A DNA stretch of 64,000 bases, taken from NCBI GenBank assembly GCA_003255025.1, contig QANY01008723.1, positions 1,922,001-1,986,000 on the forward strand, written 5' to 3'. The DNA is from Datisca glomerata (lineage: Eukaryota; Streptophyta; Magnoliopsida; Cucurbitales; Datiscaceae). Below the pieces are notes generated by a model. The model did not search any database and had not been told where the DNA came from. It saw nothing but the letters and a program-made list of their open reading frames with translations. Positions 1 through 11,431 of the stretch are shown here, piece by piece. How positions within the stretch are numbered: the stretch's first letter is position 1; the number at the start of each line of letters is the position of its first letter. Both the position numbers and the translations under genes were made by a program.

Positions 1-391
1 ATTTGAGTAAAAATCGGATCGAACTAAAATTTACGGTTCAGCCCTATGCCGAACCAAACCATTCATGAGAAAAGAGCAGAACCAAACTGAACCGTGAGTT
101 TCGGTTTGGTTCTCCTGTTCGACATTATTAATTATAATTATTTTTTAAAATTATTTTCTAATAATATTATTAAAAAAGTAATATTAAAATCAAAGTTTTG
201 TTTAGTTTGATATGAAATTATATATAAAAAAAATTAAAATTATAGTTTTGATTCGGTTCGGTTCGAAAACCACCGAAATTTTAAACTAGACCGAAACTAC
301 GGTTCTCCAACTATCTCTAACTGAACCAAATGTGTATAAAGAACTGACCGAATCGATCATTTTCGGTTCGCTACCAAAATTTTCACCCCTA
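1..391. mobile_element. hAT-like MITE, right part (left end outside the window)
   Basis: The stretch is built from inverted copies of CGGTTCGGTTCG-type and GAACCGAA-type motifs around an AT-rich core. It ends at 391 with TTTTCACCCCTA, the complement of the TAGGGGTGAAAA start seen in many plant non-autonomous hAT elements. No left terminus is visible, so the element begins before base 1. No coding capacity. The superfamily is inferred from the terminal motif and the subterminal repeats. Confidence 0.6.
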
Positions 392-599
392 GTTTGAACA
401 GCAAAATGGTTTTGAATATGTAGGGAGTAAAACGGAAACAGCATAATTTTGGCATAATCATGTTTTTCTTTCATTAATAAGAACTTTCAGAGTAATTTTT
501 AAGTTAGTAAACATGATGGTCATATTGTTAATATTAAATATAATTACTCATCAAAAGAAGTATAAAATATATTATATCACATCAAATGAACTAGTGACA

Positions 600-924
600 C
601 ATTAAAAGAAACTTAAATAGAAAGAAAGAGAAACTGATAAGAGAAGAAGAATATGATCAGCTTTGTAAGGGAGCTCAACATGATTTCAATTTCATTTATA
701 TTGAAGGTGTTACAAGAGGCATTATGGTTAAGCTAAACTACTAGTTGTTAGCTTTTAACAAGAGTATAACAACTTGTTCTTACAAAGCTAAGTAACTGAA
801 ACAACTTGATTCAAGCTTAACTAGAAAGTCACATCATTCTTCCATACCATCAAAATAGTTTGAGCAAGCTGACTGGAGTGCTAACTCACTCTTGCTGCTC
901 ACTGACTTGGCATATGATTTATCA
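600..924 (-). repeat. 3' LTR of the minus-strand copia relic (left boundary approximate)
   Basis: On the minus strand a purine-rich tract (CTTGAGGGAGGATG, just above 924) follows the end of a copia RNase H frame, the usual place for a polypurine tract. TGATAAATC then begins a non-coding stretch that I take as the 3' LTR. The outer end is placed only to about 600. No matching 5' LTR was found near 3500, so the pair is incomplete. Confidence 0.55.
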
Positions 925-1485
925 TCCTCCCTCAAGCTAAACGGGGAGATAGACACCTTGAGCTTGCTTTTAAGATAAAAGAACCGTGGAGTTGATATTG
1001 TCTTAGTGAGTAAGTTAGCTAATTGTGTTTAGATGAAGGAATATATCTAATATCTAGAGCTTTCTGTTGCACCTTATCTCAAATGAAGTGCACATCCGAC
1101 TCAATGTTATTGCATTGCATAAAGAACATGGTTGGAAGCTAAGGCAATGGCAGTGATGTTATCACACTAGAACATTAGAGCTTGAGCAATAGACAACCTC
1201 AATTCACCAAGCAAATTAAAAAATCATTGAATTTTCAACAGTAGATTACAATTGACCTGTATTCACTTTTAGTGCTTGATTTTGAGACAATTTGCTACGT
1301 CTTTGAGGACCAAGACATGAGGTTTCCACCAAGAAAGATAAGATAACCCCATGTTGACTTTCTGTCATCTAAGTCACCAGCCCAATATGCATCCGAGTAG
1401 GCGTGAATGGTAAGAGAAAGATGATGCTTTGACGTTCAAACCATCATTTATGGTACCTTTTAGATACCCAAGAACCCTTTTACAT
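925..1485 (-). pseudogene. copia RNase H remnant
   Basis: Translating the minus strand gives YLKGTINDGL, then AYSDAYWAGDLDDRKSTWGY (about 1420-1360) and SWSSKT with a stop, the signature block of Ty1/copia RNase H (normally YSDADWAGD...KSTSGY...SWSSKKQ). Further on comes ANLLTKTISTPRF followed by KSKLKVSISPFSLRE, the usual C-terminus before the polypurine tract. The second aspartate of SDAD has become tyrosine and there are several stops and a frame change, so it is dead. It is the last domain of the polyprotein. Reverse transcriptase, normally just upstream, is missing: integrase sequence lies less than 200 bp away. Confidence 0.8.
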
Positions 1486-1589
1486 TCCTGCCAATACCCC
1501 AATCAATTTTAACAATCTTTATAGGCATTTCAAATTATTTTTCTACAAGCTTTTTGAAAATGAAAAAGGTTTGATATGCTTCTGACTTT

Positions 1590-1860
1590 AGTTTAAGAGG
1601 AAAATCCCAGTAGAACCTACTAAAGTCATATAGAAAACTGATATAATATATGTGACCATCTATAGATAAGATAGGAGCTGGTCCCCATAAATCAGCATGT
1701 ATGAGTTCTAATGGTTTCTTGGTTACAGATTCAAAACTTGGAAAGGGAAGAGTGTGATTCTTATCGTTTTAGCATGCATCACAAAAATGTCTGCTTGGGA
1801 GTTTTAATGTTGCTAGATTGCAAACCTTTGCACAAAATTTTGGGTGAGGGATGAACAAGT
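1590..1860 (-). pseudogene. copia integrase remnant (GAG-pre-integrase end and start of core)
   Basis: Minus-strand translation in shifting frames gives LVHPSPKILCKGLQSSNIKTP and then ELIHADLWGPAPILSIDG, IYYISFLYDFSRFYWDFPL. This is the start of the copia integrase core; HADLWGP keeps the first catalytic aspartate. Stops and frameshifts break it. The rest of the core, with the second D and the E, is absent, as is reverse transcriptase, so a deletion joins this block to RNase H. Confidence 0.75.
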
Positions 1861-2414
1861 CTTTTGTACTATATATCAGTCTTTTTAATGTCTAAAATAT
1901 CAAAATAAGTTTGTTTTTCATCAATCTGTGCATGTAAAGAATTATTTGGGCTAGCTTTTGAGACATTTTTGGTAGAAACAATATAACAAAGACTATGTTT
2001 ATTAGAAAGGATAGAATTTTGAGAATCTTTATTTCTAAAATCAAGCAGAAATACATGAATTTGCAAGTCATTTACATAATTAGAAGATTTAAACTTAACT
2101 ATCATATAGTTTTTCATAGAAACAGAAAAAGGTAAAGGATCACAGACTTTGCTAGAACTAGATTGAACACTTGCATTTGAGACATTTCTTACGGACTTTG
2201 ATTGAAGAAGACAATTTAAGGCAGAAGGCTTGGCTCTAGGATATTACAATAGATACAACCTATCTTTAAGTCTCCCTTACATGAGCAATGTTCCCATATC
2301 CTTGTCCTTCACAAAACAAACATTAACATGGAATTCTATGAAAGTATTATTATCTTGTGTCAGTTTAGATATTATTATTAGGCTCCTTTTAATCTCAGGT
2401 AATCTAAGCAATGT

Positions 2415-2642
2415 CTATAGTTGCAAAGGATTGGCTTTTGAAGGTAACAAACTAGAGCTTATATGATAGATGAACAAGGTCTTACCATTCCCTGCTACTA
2501 GCCTCTCAGTTCCAATGTATTCTTGTGAGATATTTAGATTGTTTAAGTCTGTTGTGACATCGTTGGTTCCTGCATTGTCAGCATACCAAGCATTATCATA
2601 AGCTGATTCTTGTGAGGCTATGTAACCAGAGGGAGAAGCCAT
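2415..2642 (-). pseudogene. copia aspartic protease remnant
   Basis: A 75-residue minus-strand frame reads MASPSGYIASQ... with AWYADNAGTNDVTTDLNNL and GTERLVAGNGK. This aligns with the copia protease start, normally WYADSGATNHVT..L and ..GNG. The catalytic D-S-G-A is replaced by D-N-A-G, so the enzyme is inactive. It lies between the gag zinc-knuckle region (right) and the pre-integrase region (left), the expected order. Confidence 0.8.
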
Positions 2643-2684
2643 ATATGCAGCTGGTGTAGTGGATCCTAAGTAATTTTGTTGAGG

Positions 2685-3330
2685 TTAAGACTGAAACTTT
2701 ACTTGATTACTATTCCTTTCATACCTGAAATAGCATACAAAGGCTGAATTACTAGGTTTTGCACAAAATTGGCGTACAATCCTATTTGCATTGCCTCTAC
2801 CACCTTTGCCTCCTCTTCTTGGATTAAAATTCCATCTCTTACCTTGAAAATTGTTACTTTGACTGTACTTTCCTTGATTTCTGTAGTAATTCTTATTTGC
2901 ATCAGATTGTCCTCCATGTCCAAACTTATTGTTGAAGTCACTTGCTACCATATTGGTACTCAATTCCATGATACTCTCATGGCATAATAAGAGAGATTGA
3001 GCCACTTCTACTCCTAAATCTTCGATTCTTGTAGTGATCTTAACTACAACAGAGTAGTATTCTGGCCCTATGCCATTCATCATGTATAAAACCAGCTCTT
3101 CTTAACCTATCGCAGTAATCAGTAATACATGAATGAATTACCTTTCTTGTAAGTTTATAACAAATTTATGAGTTGCATCATCTTGGCTTTAGATTGACTT
3201 GCAAAATTTCTTTGTAAGGAACTCCACACTTCATAAGATGTATTGTATTGAGTTACAATGCCCATGACCCATTCAGTCATCGAGGATCTGATCCAATTGA
3301 GCAGCAATTGATTTTTCCTAACCCACGTAG
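2685..3330 (-). pseudogene. copia gag remnant (UBN2 domain and zinc-knuckle region)
   Basis: From about 3330 down to 3100 the minus strand gives QLLLNWIRSSMTEWVMG, TSYEVWSSLQRNFASQSKAK, the retroelement UBN2/gag domain, in shifting frames. A 132-residue frame (3083-2685) continues with NGIGPEYYSVVVKITTRIE, a basic NPRRGGKGGRGN linker, and FCAKPSNSAFVCYFRYE in place of a CCHC knuckle (C-x2-C-x4-H-x4-C). The first pair of knuckle cysteines is reduced to one and the histidine is lost. This is the N-terminal part of the element spanning 600-3330. Confidence 0.8.
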
Positions 3331-3499
3331 CATATTATGGGTTTTTTCTCCATTAGCAAGGCTTTTCCTTGGTCTTTCTCATTAGCATATGCTTGATCAA
3401 GAGTAAAGTATTGTCATTTTTAATGTCCTAGCTATCTCATTGTGTTTTAAGAGATACTCTCCTTTTTTCGATCTCATTATTTAAGCAACGACTGATTAG

Positions 3500-5540
3500 A
3501 AGAGTTTTTGAAATTATAAATATACTTAGAAGCACTTGTTGAAAAAGCATTTGGTTAGTTTCACTTGCATTTTGTTGGCTTTCTAAAAAAAATAAAAAAG
3601 TTCGAAGTCTTGCCCTAAAGTTTTTTTTAAACGAAATTAAGATTTTCAACCTGAAACACTCTTAAAGATCTAATGAACACAAGATTGTCGGTGTTAATCC
3701 GTTAAGTTGATAGTTTAATATAACTAGTTTAAGGCCTAAGCTCACCTTTCAAAAGCATATACTTTCAACCGACTTAAAGAGCAAAAGAGAGAGAAAGTGA
3801 GGAATATTTACATATAGTAACTATATATATCTATGCATGTTCACACACTAAACAATTCAATTTGTATGTAAATCATTAAGTTAATAAAAATATCAGAAAG
3901 CATATGCCATGAAGATCACTATGTATCTTTCTTGGACTCTAAAAAAAAGATATTTAACCTCTTCTCAGTTCTCATCCACAAAAATAAAACCCAAAATTAC
4001 AAAAAGAAAATAAAAATAAAAAAAGGAAAACCAGCCCACTGAATTCGTATGAAATAAAAAAAAAGGACTCCTCGTGACTTTGAGCAGAGTCCTCGCTGGC
4101 CATTGGATAGAAGTCATGTGCACCGTGATGCACGCTGAACACATCCATAAGTTACAAATATAATTTCCCATCGTATATATCAATATAAACATCGTATGTT
4201 AATTAAGTTAATTAGTACATCTTAAACATTGTTTTTGTGTTTTAATTTATTTTTAGAATCTTTATATATGTGTCTTACACACGACAACCTATCTCTTTGC
4301 AATGATTTTTCAGTTCCAAGTGATTTTATAGTTCAAGAATACAAGTAAATTAGGTTTGTGAAGCCCCACAAGGCAATGCCTTCCAAAATTATATCTATTA
4401 AGTTTTGTGTTGATGACCTTTTATCTGGTTTAATTAACTTAACTGATCCGAGTAATTTAAACTATATAATAAAATTATTTTTATTTTTATTTTTTTAACA
4501 TTGGAATGAGAGAATGAGAGCTGCTCACATTGATCATAACCATGATTTGGTACCATATATATTTAGTATGTGTATTTAATATTACGCTGATTTTTGTTAT
4601 GAAATGCATATGATCTATCTCATTCTTTTATATCGTCATTCTCATGCACGAATATGAAAAAATAAGGAAGAACGTAAAAAGAGGATGGTGGGAAAATGAT
4701 AAGTGACTTTGGTATGTGAAATTTATTTTCTTTCCTCGTTGAGTTGCTACAAAACAATGTTGGAGATAACCTAATTTTATGTACAGTGAAAACCTTCCCT
4801 AGTTCAATTAATCCGTGGCTACTTGACATTCAAATCCTTGTCTACTTGACATTCAAGTAGGCTAAACTTAGTGTGCGATGCAACAAATTGTGTAACGGGG
4901 ACCACTTCTACTTGTAGCAATGCCAAAAAAACATTTCATTATTGCAACATGAAATGTTAAATATTGTAAATAAATCGATTAATTTACTATCAAAACTATA
5001 ACTATTAGAATTGAAAATGGATTAGAAGCTGTAATTAACAGAAGTAGATTCTTCAAGTATTGAAGAAGTAGAACCTTTCAGACATGGATGGGTCAGAGCG
5101 AGTCCAAAATACAATTATTTTGCTAATTTTTTAGTTTAAAAGTACAAACTATATTATCAAATCTCCAGCCTTTCCAACTATTGGACGGGTCACCAGCACG
5201 TGTTGATGAACAATCATGTTCATTTGTGTCTATCATTTTAATGAGTTACTAAAAAATCAGATCCTCTTTACGTGCGTAGTTTCCTCATAAGATTTTACTT
5301 TTATATTTTTCTGATTTAGTTTGTTTTTTTTATTCAATTTTAATTTTGCTTTCTTCAATTACTATATTAAAATTAATAATTAAGATTCCAAGTCAAGTAT
5401 TAGTACATTTTGCATGATGTATGCCTCTGAAGATAATAAATACCATCTCCAGATACTATAATATTTTTAAATAGTTCCACAGATTTTCATTTATTTCTGT
5501 TTATTCACACAGCAAATCAGGTTAAAAACTATAATTTTCA
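3500..5540. other. AT-rich intergenic DNA, nothing recognised
   Basis: No convincing gene, terminal repeat or RNA gene could be read on either strand. The open frames are short, low-complexity and lack known motifs. It could hide degraded transposon sequence. I see no 5' LTR for the copia relic to the left. Confidence 0.5.
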
Positions 5541-5544
5541 AAAG

Positions 5545-5865
5545 GATAAAATACAAACTATATCGACAAAGTTTGTATTCGTTGTCAATTTAATTCTTAA
5601 ATTTTTTTATTTTATGCAATCAAGATTTCTCATCAAGTTTTGTTTATTGTTTCTATATCCACTTAGGTAAAACGACCTAATTTATCACCTAATGCATTTT
5701 CCCAAGAAAGTTGTTGATTAACTGATTTCACAGGAGGTTAATTTCTCATAATATAAATTTAGGGATCAAATTGATAGAATTAAAACTTCAATGATCAACT
5801 CAAAAAACTAGAACTTCAAGGACTGATTAAATTTACAATGAACACAAACTTAAAGGTTCCAAAAA
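5545..5865. mobile_element. possible MITE with imperfect terminal inverted repeats
   Basis: The arm around 5559-5620 (...CGACAAAGTTTGTATTCG...TCAATTTAATTC...) is imperfectly complementary to the arm around 5800-5860 (...CTGATTAAATTTACAATG...CACAAACTTAAAGG). The centre contains 'aggggttaatttct'-like sequence and is non-coding. Length near 320 bp and foldback form suit a Mutator-like or similar MITE. Ends and target duplication are not fixed. Confidence 0.4.
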
Positions 5866-5869
5866 GATT

Positions 5870-6890
5870 TTTTTTATTTTTTTTTTGTTCTTTCACTAAG
5901 AACATTGCTAGATATATGGTAACAAAAACCTCACAAAGAGGTAAAAGGCCAGCAATGTTAACTCTTTCTATTCACGTGAACCTGTTCGATCTATCCAAAC
6001 TTCGATTCTTCGATTAATTTAAACTATTGAATTATTGTTATACGTTTAAACGAACTATTACAGTCACTTAAAACTAGATTTGCTAAAAAAAGTAAACAAG
6101 AAACTAGAGCTAATTTTTATGGCAACTTTTATAGAATTGTTAGGAACAACTGAAACATAGGGCCCTTTTCAGGAATCTCTCTGGAGTATAACATAAAAAC
6201 TAATTATAACTAACAAATAAGAAAAGCAAAAACAAAAATTAGATACGGATATTCTAATAAGAGAAGTTTTGTTTATAAATCGAAAAAATACCATTTGCTT
6301 CCTTGCAAGGCTGTATCTACAAAAAGTACATAATATGAAGGAATCTCATCACACCTGAAAAAGTTTTTAAATATCACTAAATCACAGCTGAGTCATGGTT
6401 TGCACAATTATTGTTTATCCTATCATTTACACTATTTTCGTAAATATAATTACTCTGCCCCTCGATAACTTCCTCCAAAAACGAACAAAAACAAATAAAG
6501 GAATTAAAAGAACGAAATATATTAGGATTAATGCAGGACAGCGTCGGTGATATGAGATTATAAGTTCTCCTTCGTAGATAGTACTCCGTTTTTCATTTTT
6601 ATTTCTCATAGTAGTATGGATCAATCTATGTCAAATTATATTTCTGTAATTAGTATGTACGTAGTTAATGTCACGAAAAAAAATTTAGAACTCACGTATA
6701 CTCTCCCTTCATTTGTGATTGATTCATTCATGTGAGTAAAAGTCACATAAAAACTATGCCAGTGAACCGTAATATGAATTAATACAAATGATTAAACCCC
6801 CATATTAAATAATAGATTTGAGTCACACTACTTCTGTATTAAGGACCCCAAATCTCAATTGTTTGAAACTCTCTATTTTTGGAATGGAAT
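5870..6890. other. AT-rich spacer, nothing recognised
   Basis: Only short AT-biased frames are present, with no motif, repeat pair or splice structure that I can support. Confidence 0.5.
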
Positions 6891-6899
6891 ATTTACGGA

Positions 6900-7059
6900 T
6901 AATGGAAATCATCAAAGGTTTGGCATTTTCAAACTCTATATGTAACCCATTATAGGCTCGAAAAATAAAGAGAAGATGTGTACTAACGAGATATCCAACA
7001 AAAAGAAGAAGGAAAATGATTGAATAGATGAACTCCCGAACATTTGACGATCTTAGATG
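6900..7059 (-). pseudogene. ycf2: plastid ycf2 fragment in nuclear DNA (NUPT)
   Basis: Inside a 111-residue minus-strand frame (6823-7158), residues about 34-86 read [30 protein letters not shown], then FENAKPLMI. This matches the conserved Ycf2 segment that in plastids reads THLRSPNAREFLYSILF, GYLVRTHLLF and FEKVKSLMI. The similarity stops abruptly at both ends; the rest of the frame does not match what I know of Ycf2. Ycf2 is a very large plastid ATPase-like protein of the inner-envelope import motor, so 53 residues cannot be functional. Transfer directly from plastid or through mitochondrial DNA are both possible. Confidence 0.75.
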
Positions 7060-7259
7060 TCGGCTCAAATGAATGTTTTGAAGAAACTCCAATTGAGTTA
7101 TGCTATTGCTATAGTATAGAAAAAAGAGAAATTGAACCAGACATACGAAACCCATCAAATTGGTCTAGGACTGACTCAAATCCACATCATGAAACGAATC
7201 TATTATGAAGAGTCTAGATTCACAGTCACAAAGTTCAAAATGTAAGATGGAACAAGCGA

Positions 7260-8470
7260 TTCAATGGGTCATACATCATCCATTACAGGCAACAGATGAC
7301 TAGTGCTTGCAGCAGGAGGAGAATTTGGAAGCAATGTTTTTCCAAGTTTTTACACGCCGAGCGTGAAAGGATCATTTTTACCTAGTTTAATAACCATGAG
7401 CTGAGAACCATCAATTCCTTCCATTAGCTTGGGGAAATGTTGATAAGGCAGTTTCACGGTGGCAAGAAAAAAATTAAGGAGGTAAATGACCTCTTTCCCA
7501 TTGCCCAAAGGAAGGAAAAAGCACCACAAGCTTACATTAGACGATTTGATATAGAGAAGATATAAAAACTAAAATGTGATAACTCCATAATCACATTAGC
7601 CTTCAAAAGTGGAGTGTTCTAAGAATCCAAATCATATGAATACTTGACCTGAATAAACAAAAGACCATGCAAAAAAATATGATCAGGACTCCTTCATTGT
7701 AGGAAGACGCGACTAAGAAATGAGTTATATGAAATGATAGAGACAATGGACATTTTTTTTGTTCCATAAGAAAATGCGAGATAGTGCTTCCACCTTCAAA
7801 CGTCACCCTTAAGTAACTTGTGAACCAAGTTGAGAGAGATTATGCACCACTAACCCCCACGAATAGATTAGAGCAATTATAAGGATAATTATTCTGAATT
7901 TCACAAGGACTACAGTTCTAAGAAGGAAATTGAAGGCCTCATTAGACAAAGACGTGTTCTTGGATGATAACCTGCTAAGCACCAAAAGTATGGAAGACAA
8001 CTCCCTCATATACAACACTGGCAAATATAGAGGAGGTCTGACTAATGCAGCTAGGAAAAGTCATGTGAGGGTCACTCACCTACCTGTATACAACCTCAGA
8101 TAATCTAACGCTCATGGGACTTACTCAAAAATATTTTTCTCTAGTAAGGATAACAAGAACATCCATTAGCCTCGTGATGATGACCTCATCATTTCTTTAA
8201 AGTAGCCACCTATCACATAAAGCACATATTGTTGGACTACGGAAGCAACATACATTACTATCTCTATGCCATCAATAAGATGAGAGTAGACAAAGACAAG
8301 ATCTAGAGATCTAAGTCAGAATCGGTTGGACTTGATGTAACCATGACAAAGGCCATAAGAAGCATATTCCTTTCTTCAACGGCCAAAAGAGTATACCTCA
8401 TGACTGCATTATGAAGTCCACTAGAAAAATTAAGTTCCTAGCAAAGCATAGAGTTCATAAAAACATGTTA
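7260..8470 (+). pseudogene. Ty3/gypsy (Tat-like) gag-protease remnant
   Basis: The plus strand holds broken frames with NQVERDYAPLTPTNRLEQL (about 7810-7880) and EIEGLIRQ (about 7930), like the end of Tat/Ogre gag (..YTPLN..; EIE.LIR.G). From about 8110 to 8305 it reads KIFFSSKDNKNIH-PRDDDLIISL, KVATYHIKHILLDYGSN, INKMRVDK. That is the gypsy protease block, normally HPHDDALVI..I..Y.V.RILVDTGSS...KM. The active site D-T/N-G-S has become D-Y-G-S. Many stops and shifts. The calls rest on motif order, not on an alignment I could run; pol is absent. Confidence 0.55.
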
Positions 8471-8537
8471 TACCACCTTTAGTAACAAAGGCTACCTGAA
8501 CCGCTGATAAAATATAATAGATTTTGACATATATCGT

Positions 8538-9955
8538 TGTCGACACCTAACTTCGGGGGCTTTTTCAAAAACTTTTAGGGCCTGAAAAAACCTTATCAAT
8601 AATTTGAATTGAGGGTTGGACATTGATTTATCAGACGATCCTCTTATTTATTTTTGTAGAACTTATTTGATTTTTAGAAAATCAAAGGGAGTTGCCGCCA
8701 ATCAGTTTTATAGTTTGATTGGATACCAGATTAGGTTAAATGATGTTGTCAAGTTAGTTGACCCTGACTTAAGGATTAAAAATGAAGGTGGATTATCTAG
8801 AACCCTATTTAAGGTCAGTTGAGTATCCTAATTTAAGTGAGAATTGTCCGAAAGTCATTTTATCCCTAAGATTACTAATGCCTTTACTTAACTCAATGAG
8901 CTAACCATAATCCTAATATTAACAGTCTGCTCTCATTGATTACCTAGTTATGCGAGCTGTGCGATTAACATTTAACTTTTATTCTACTCATCAATTATAA
9001 GATATGCTTAGTACTGAGCATACAGCTAAACATGCTTGAAAAGTTTATGACTGGCCCTAGTCATGCTTCTAAGATGATTAGTTCTAATCATGCTTTAATG
9101 TTCATACTTAACTGTAATCATACTTGAAGCTAAATGCTCATTAATTAAACTTAGTTTATTGTTAATCCTAAGTTAATTATCTTGGCATGTTTGGTGACAA
9201 TGTAAAATTTTTTATAGAGTTTCTATAGGATACTAAATCAGACCCCTCGATGGTGTAGCAGCTGCTCGTGTAAAACCTTTGTACTTGGGTCTTGAAGGTT
9301 TCTTGAAGAACATTGATGGTTGCTTGAAGGAACTTGAATATTTCTTGAAGACGTCTTTAAGGTTACTCGAAGGTCGCATGAAGATCATTTGATGATTGTT
9401 TGAACATTCTTCATGTTATTGGGTGTTCTTCATCATTATTCATCTTGGATTCTTATTTTATATTCAAGACCATCAGTATGAGAAGTGGGTGGCCTACTTG
9501 TGACTGGTTAACTAGAGCTTCATTCTTGACATGGTGGTCTTCCACCTAGATGTTGAAATTATGTTCATAAAGTATGGTGCAATGACTATTTATGAGTAGT
9601 TAGTTATTTCTCAGATATTTTGTATTACTGAATTTAAAGAATGAATGAAAGTTTTTCTATTAATTAAAGTGTATTTATAATTTACTCAAGTACTGAAACT
9701 ATTGTCAACGTGAGAAGAGTAAAGATAGAGGGGTCTTCTAGACAAACTATTCTAAAATAGTGCAAAACATTATTCACAGCTTTAGTATTGATTGGGCAAT
9801 CGAATCCGATTATGATGATTAGGTTGAACCAAAGTATGATGGTCTTGGGTCATGGGAGTGGAAAATCTGAACGGTTAACCTAGACATGTTATAGAACATG
9901 TTAAATTGACCAGTAACTAATTAGTTTAGAGCAAAACCATTTATCTAGATCAAAA
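8538..9955 (+). repeat. probable LTR of the Tat-like gypsy remnant
   Basis: TGTCGACACCTAACTTCGG at about 8541 resembles the TGTCGACACC starts of many Tat-lineage LTRs. About 150 bp later GGGAGTTGCCGCCAATCAG, then TTGATTGGATACC, resembles the GGGAGTCGCCACC..TTGATTGG block common inside such LTRs. The right end is uncertain and is taken as just before the copia LTR at 9962. A short degenerate repeat of CTTGAAGG/TTCTTGAAG units lies at 9285-9400. Inference from motifs only. Confidence 0.4.
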
Positions 9956-9961
9956 TCTAAT

Positions 9962-11417
9962 TGTTACACCTAAAATGGCATTTTCATAATTACTTTAATC
10001 CTGAGGTGAAAAAAAATTTTGACTTAGTTAGTTACGATATTTGATATGCCAAAAGAGTAAGTTCGAATTGCCAGACAATACCTCGCCTATTGGGATCGTG
10101 ATTCAACTATGTTAGAATTGCGTGATTCATAGATATGCAAATTCGTGACGAGATTATAAATGCAACAATATCACCTTATGCTTTATTGATAGGAGTGTGA
10201 ATAAATTAACTTGGCTAAGTATTCGATGAAATGAATCATGGAATAAGACATTATGAACTGTATGAGATAATTCACTGTTATGTCTTTCTTATTGACAACC
10301 AATAAAAGAGTTGAGTAAATAATAACTAGAGGGATAAAATGATAATTTTACATCCCGCTCTTGTTACTGATATTAACGAAGAGTAATATGTTAAAATATT
10401 ATATGCACCGTGAAATATAAGATTTAATTTGCACCAACAGAAAATGTAGTGCCTATGAATCAAGAGTTGATTCAGAATCAGACCTATAATGGAGTTGTAC
10501 GATATCAAGATTAAATAGGTCAGGAATTTATGGAGATAAATTCACTGAATATTTGAATCCTATAGCTTTATTCATGTGAGTCCATTTAGTCTCAAGACTA
10601 GTTCATAAGGAGAGTAATGAAAAACAACACTATTTGGGCCAAAAACGTGTTTTGGATCAATGTATATTTTCTGAACTGATATGTGATGGCTATTGTCACT
10701 TAATTATTGAAGAGCAAGTAATTAATTAATTAATTAGTTATTAGATAAAAATAATTATTTAATTGATTGATAGAGATTAATTTAATTTATCAATTTGGAT
10801 TGATAAATTTCGACACAACATCAACTCTATAGAGATATGCAATTTTTGGCAATAGCAAATATTGGGGGTTAAATTCTTGGTAATTTAACATATAAGGGTA
10901 TATATACAAATTTTATAATTATTATATAATGGATGACAATAGGGTTGCATCTGTAACATTGAACACAATGTCTGATTGCACAGAATAGAGAAAAAAAGAT
11001 TATCTCCTGTCCCTAACTGTTGCTACCAAAAACCAAGAGAGAGAAGGAAAAAATTGATTTTTCTTCTCCAGGTCTTTTGAGAGCCCACACTTAATTCTTG
11101 ATCAACATCAGATTGAGATATACTTTTTTGAATCGTACGAGTGGTTATTGGTCTGAAGACTAATTCAAGTTTTACGAAGCATGAAAAACACAAGATAATC
11201 AATTAGATTCCACCACGTCAGAAAATCTCCAATACAACATAAGGTATAAATCTTTTCTACCTCTATTGAATACGTTTAACTAAGTATGCATGATCGTAAG
11301 TATGGTTTTAATATTTAATATGATTAAATTAGTTTTAGAACTTTTTTTGATACTTTGCCCACGAACCGTTCGTGGTTCAATGATTTTTACTTAAATTTTT
11401 TAAAACCCGATCCAACA
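9962..11417 (+). repeat. 5' LTR of a plus-strand copia element
   Basis: Starts TGTTACACC and ends TCCAACA, so the termini form the TGTT...AACA inverted repeat typical of copia LTRs. Two bases later a tRNA-Met-type primer site begins. The left boundary is chosen by the matching TGTT and is less secure than the right. It contains an AT-rich stretch (10710-10800) with TTAATTAATTAATTAG. No second copy is visible downstream, so the 3' half of the element is lost. Confidence 0.6.
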
Positions 11418-11419
11418 AT

Positions 11420-11431
11420 TGGTATCAGAGC
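11420..11431 (+). other. primer binding site (tRNA-Met type)
   Basis: TGGTATCAGAGC follows the LTR end by two bases. It matches the 3' end complement of initiator tRNA-Met used by most plant copia elements. Confidence 0.85.
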
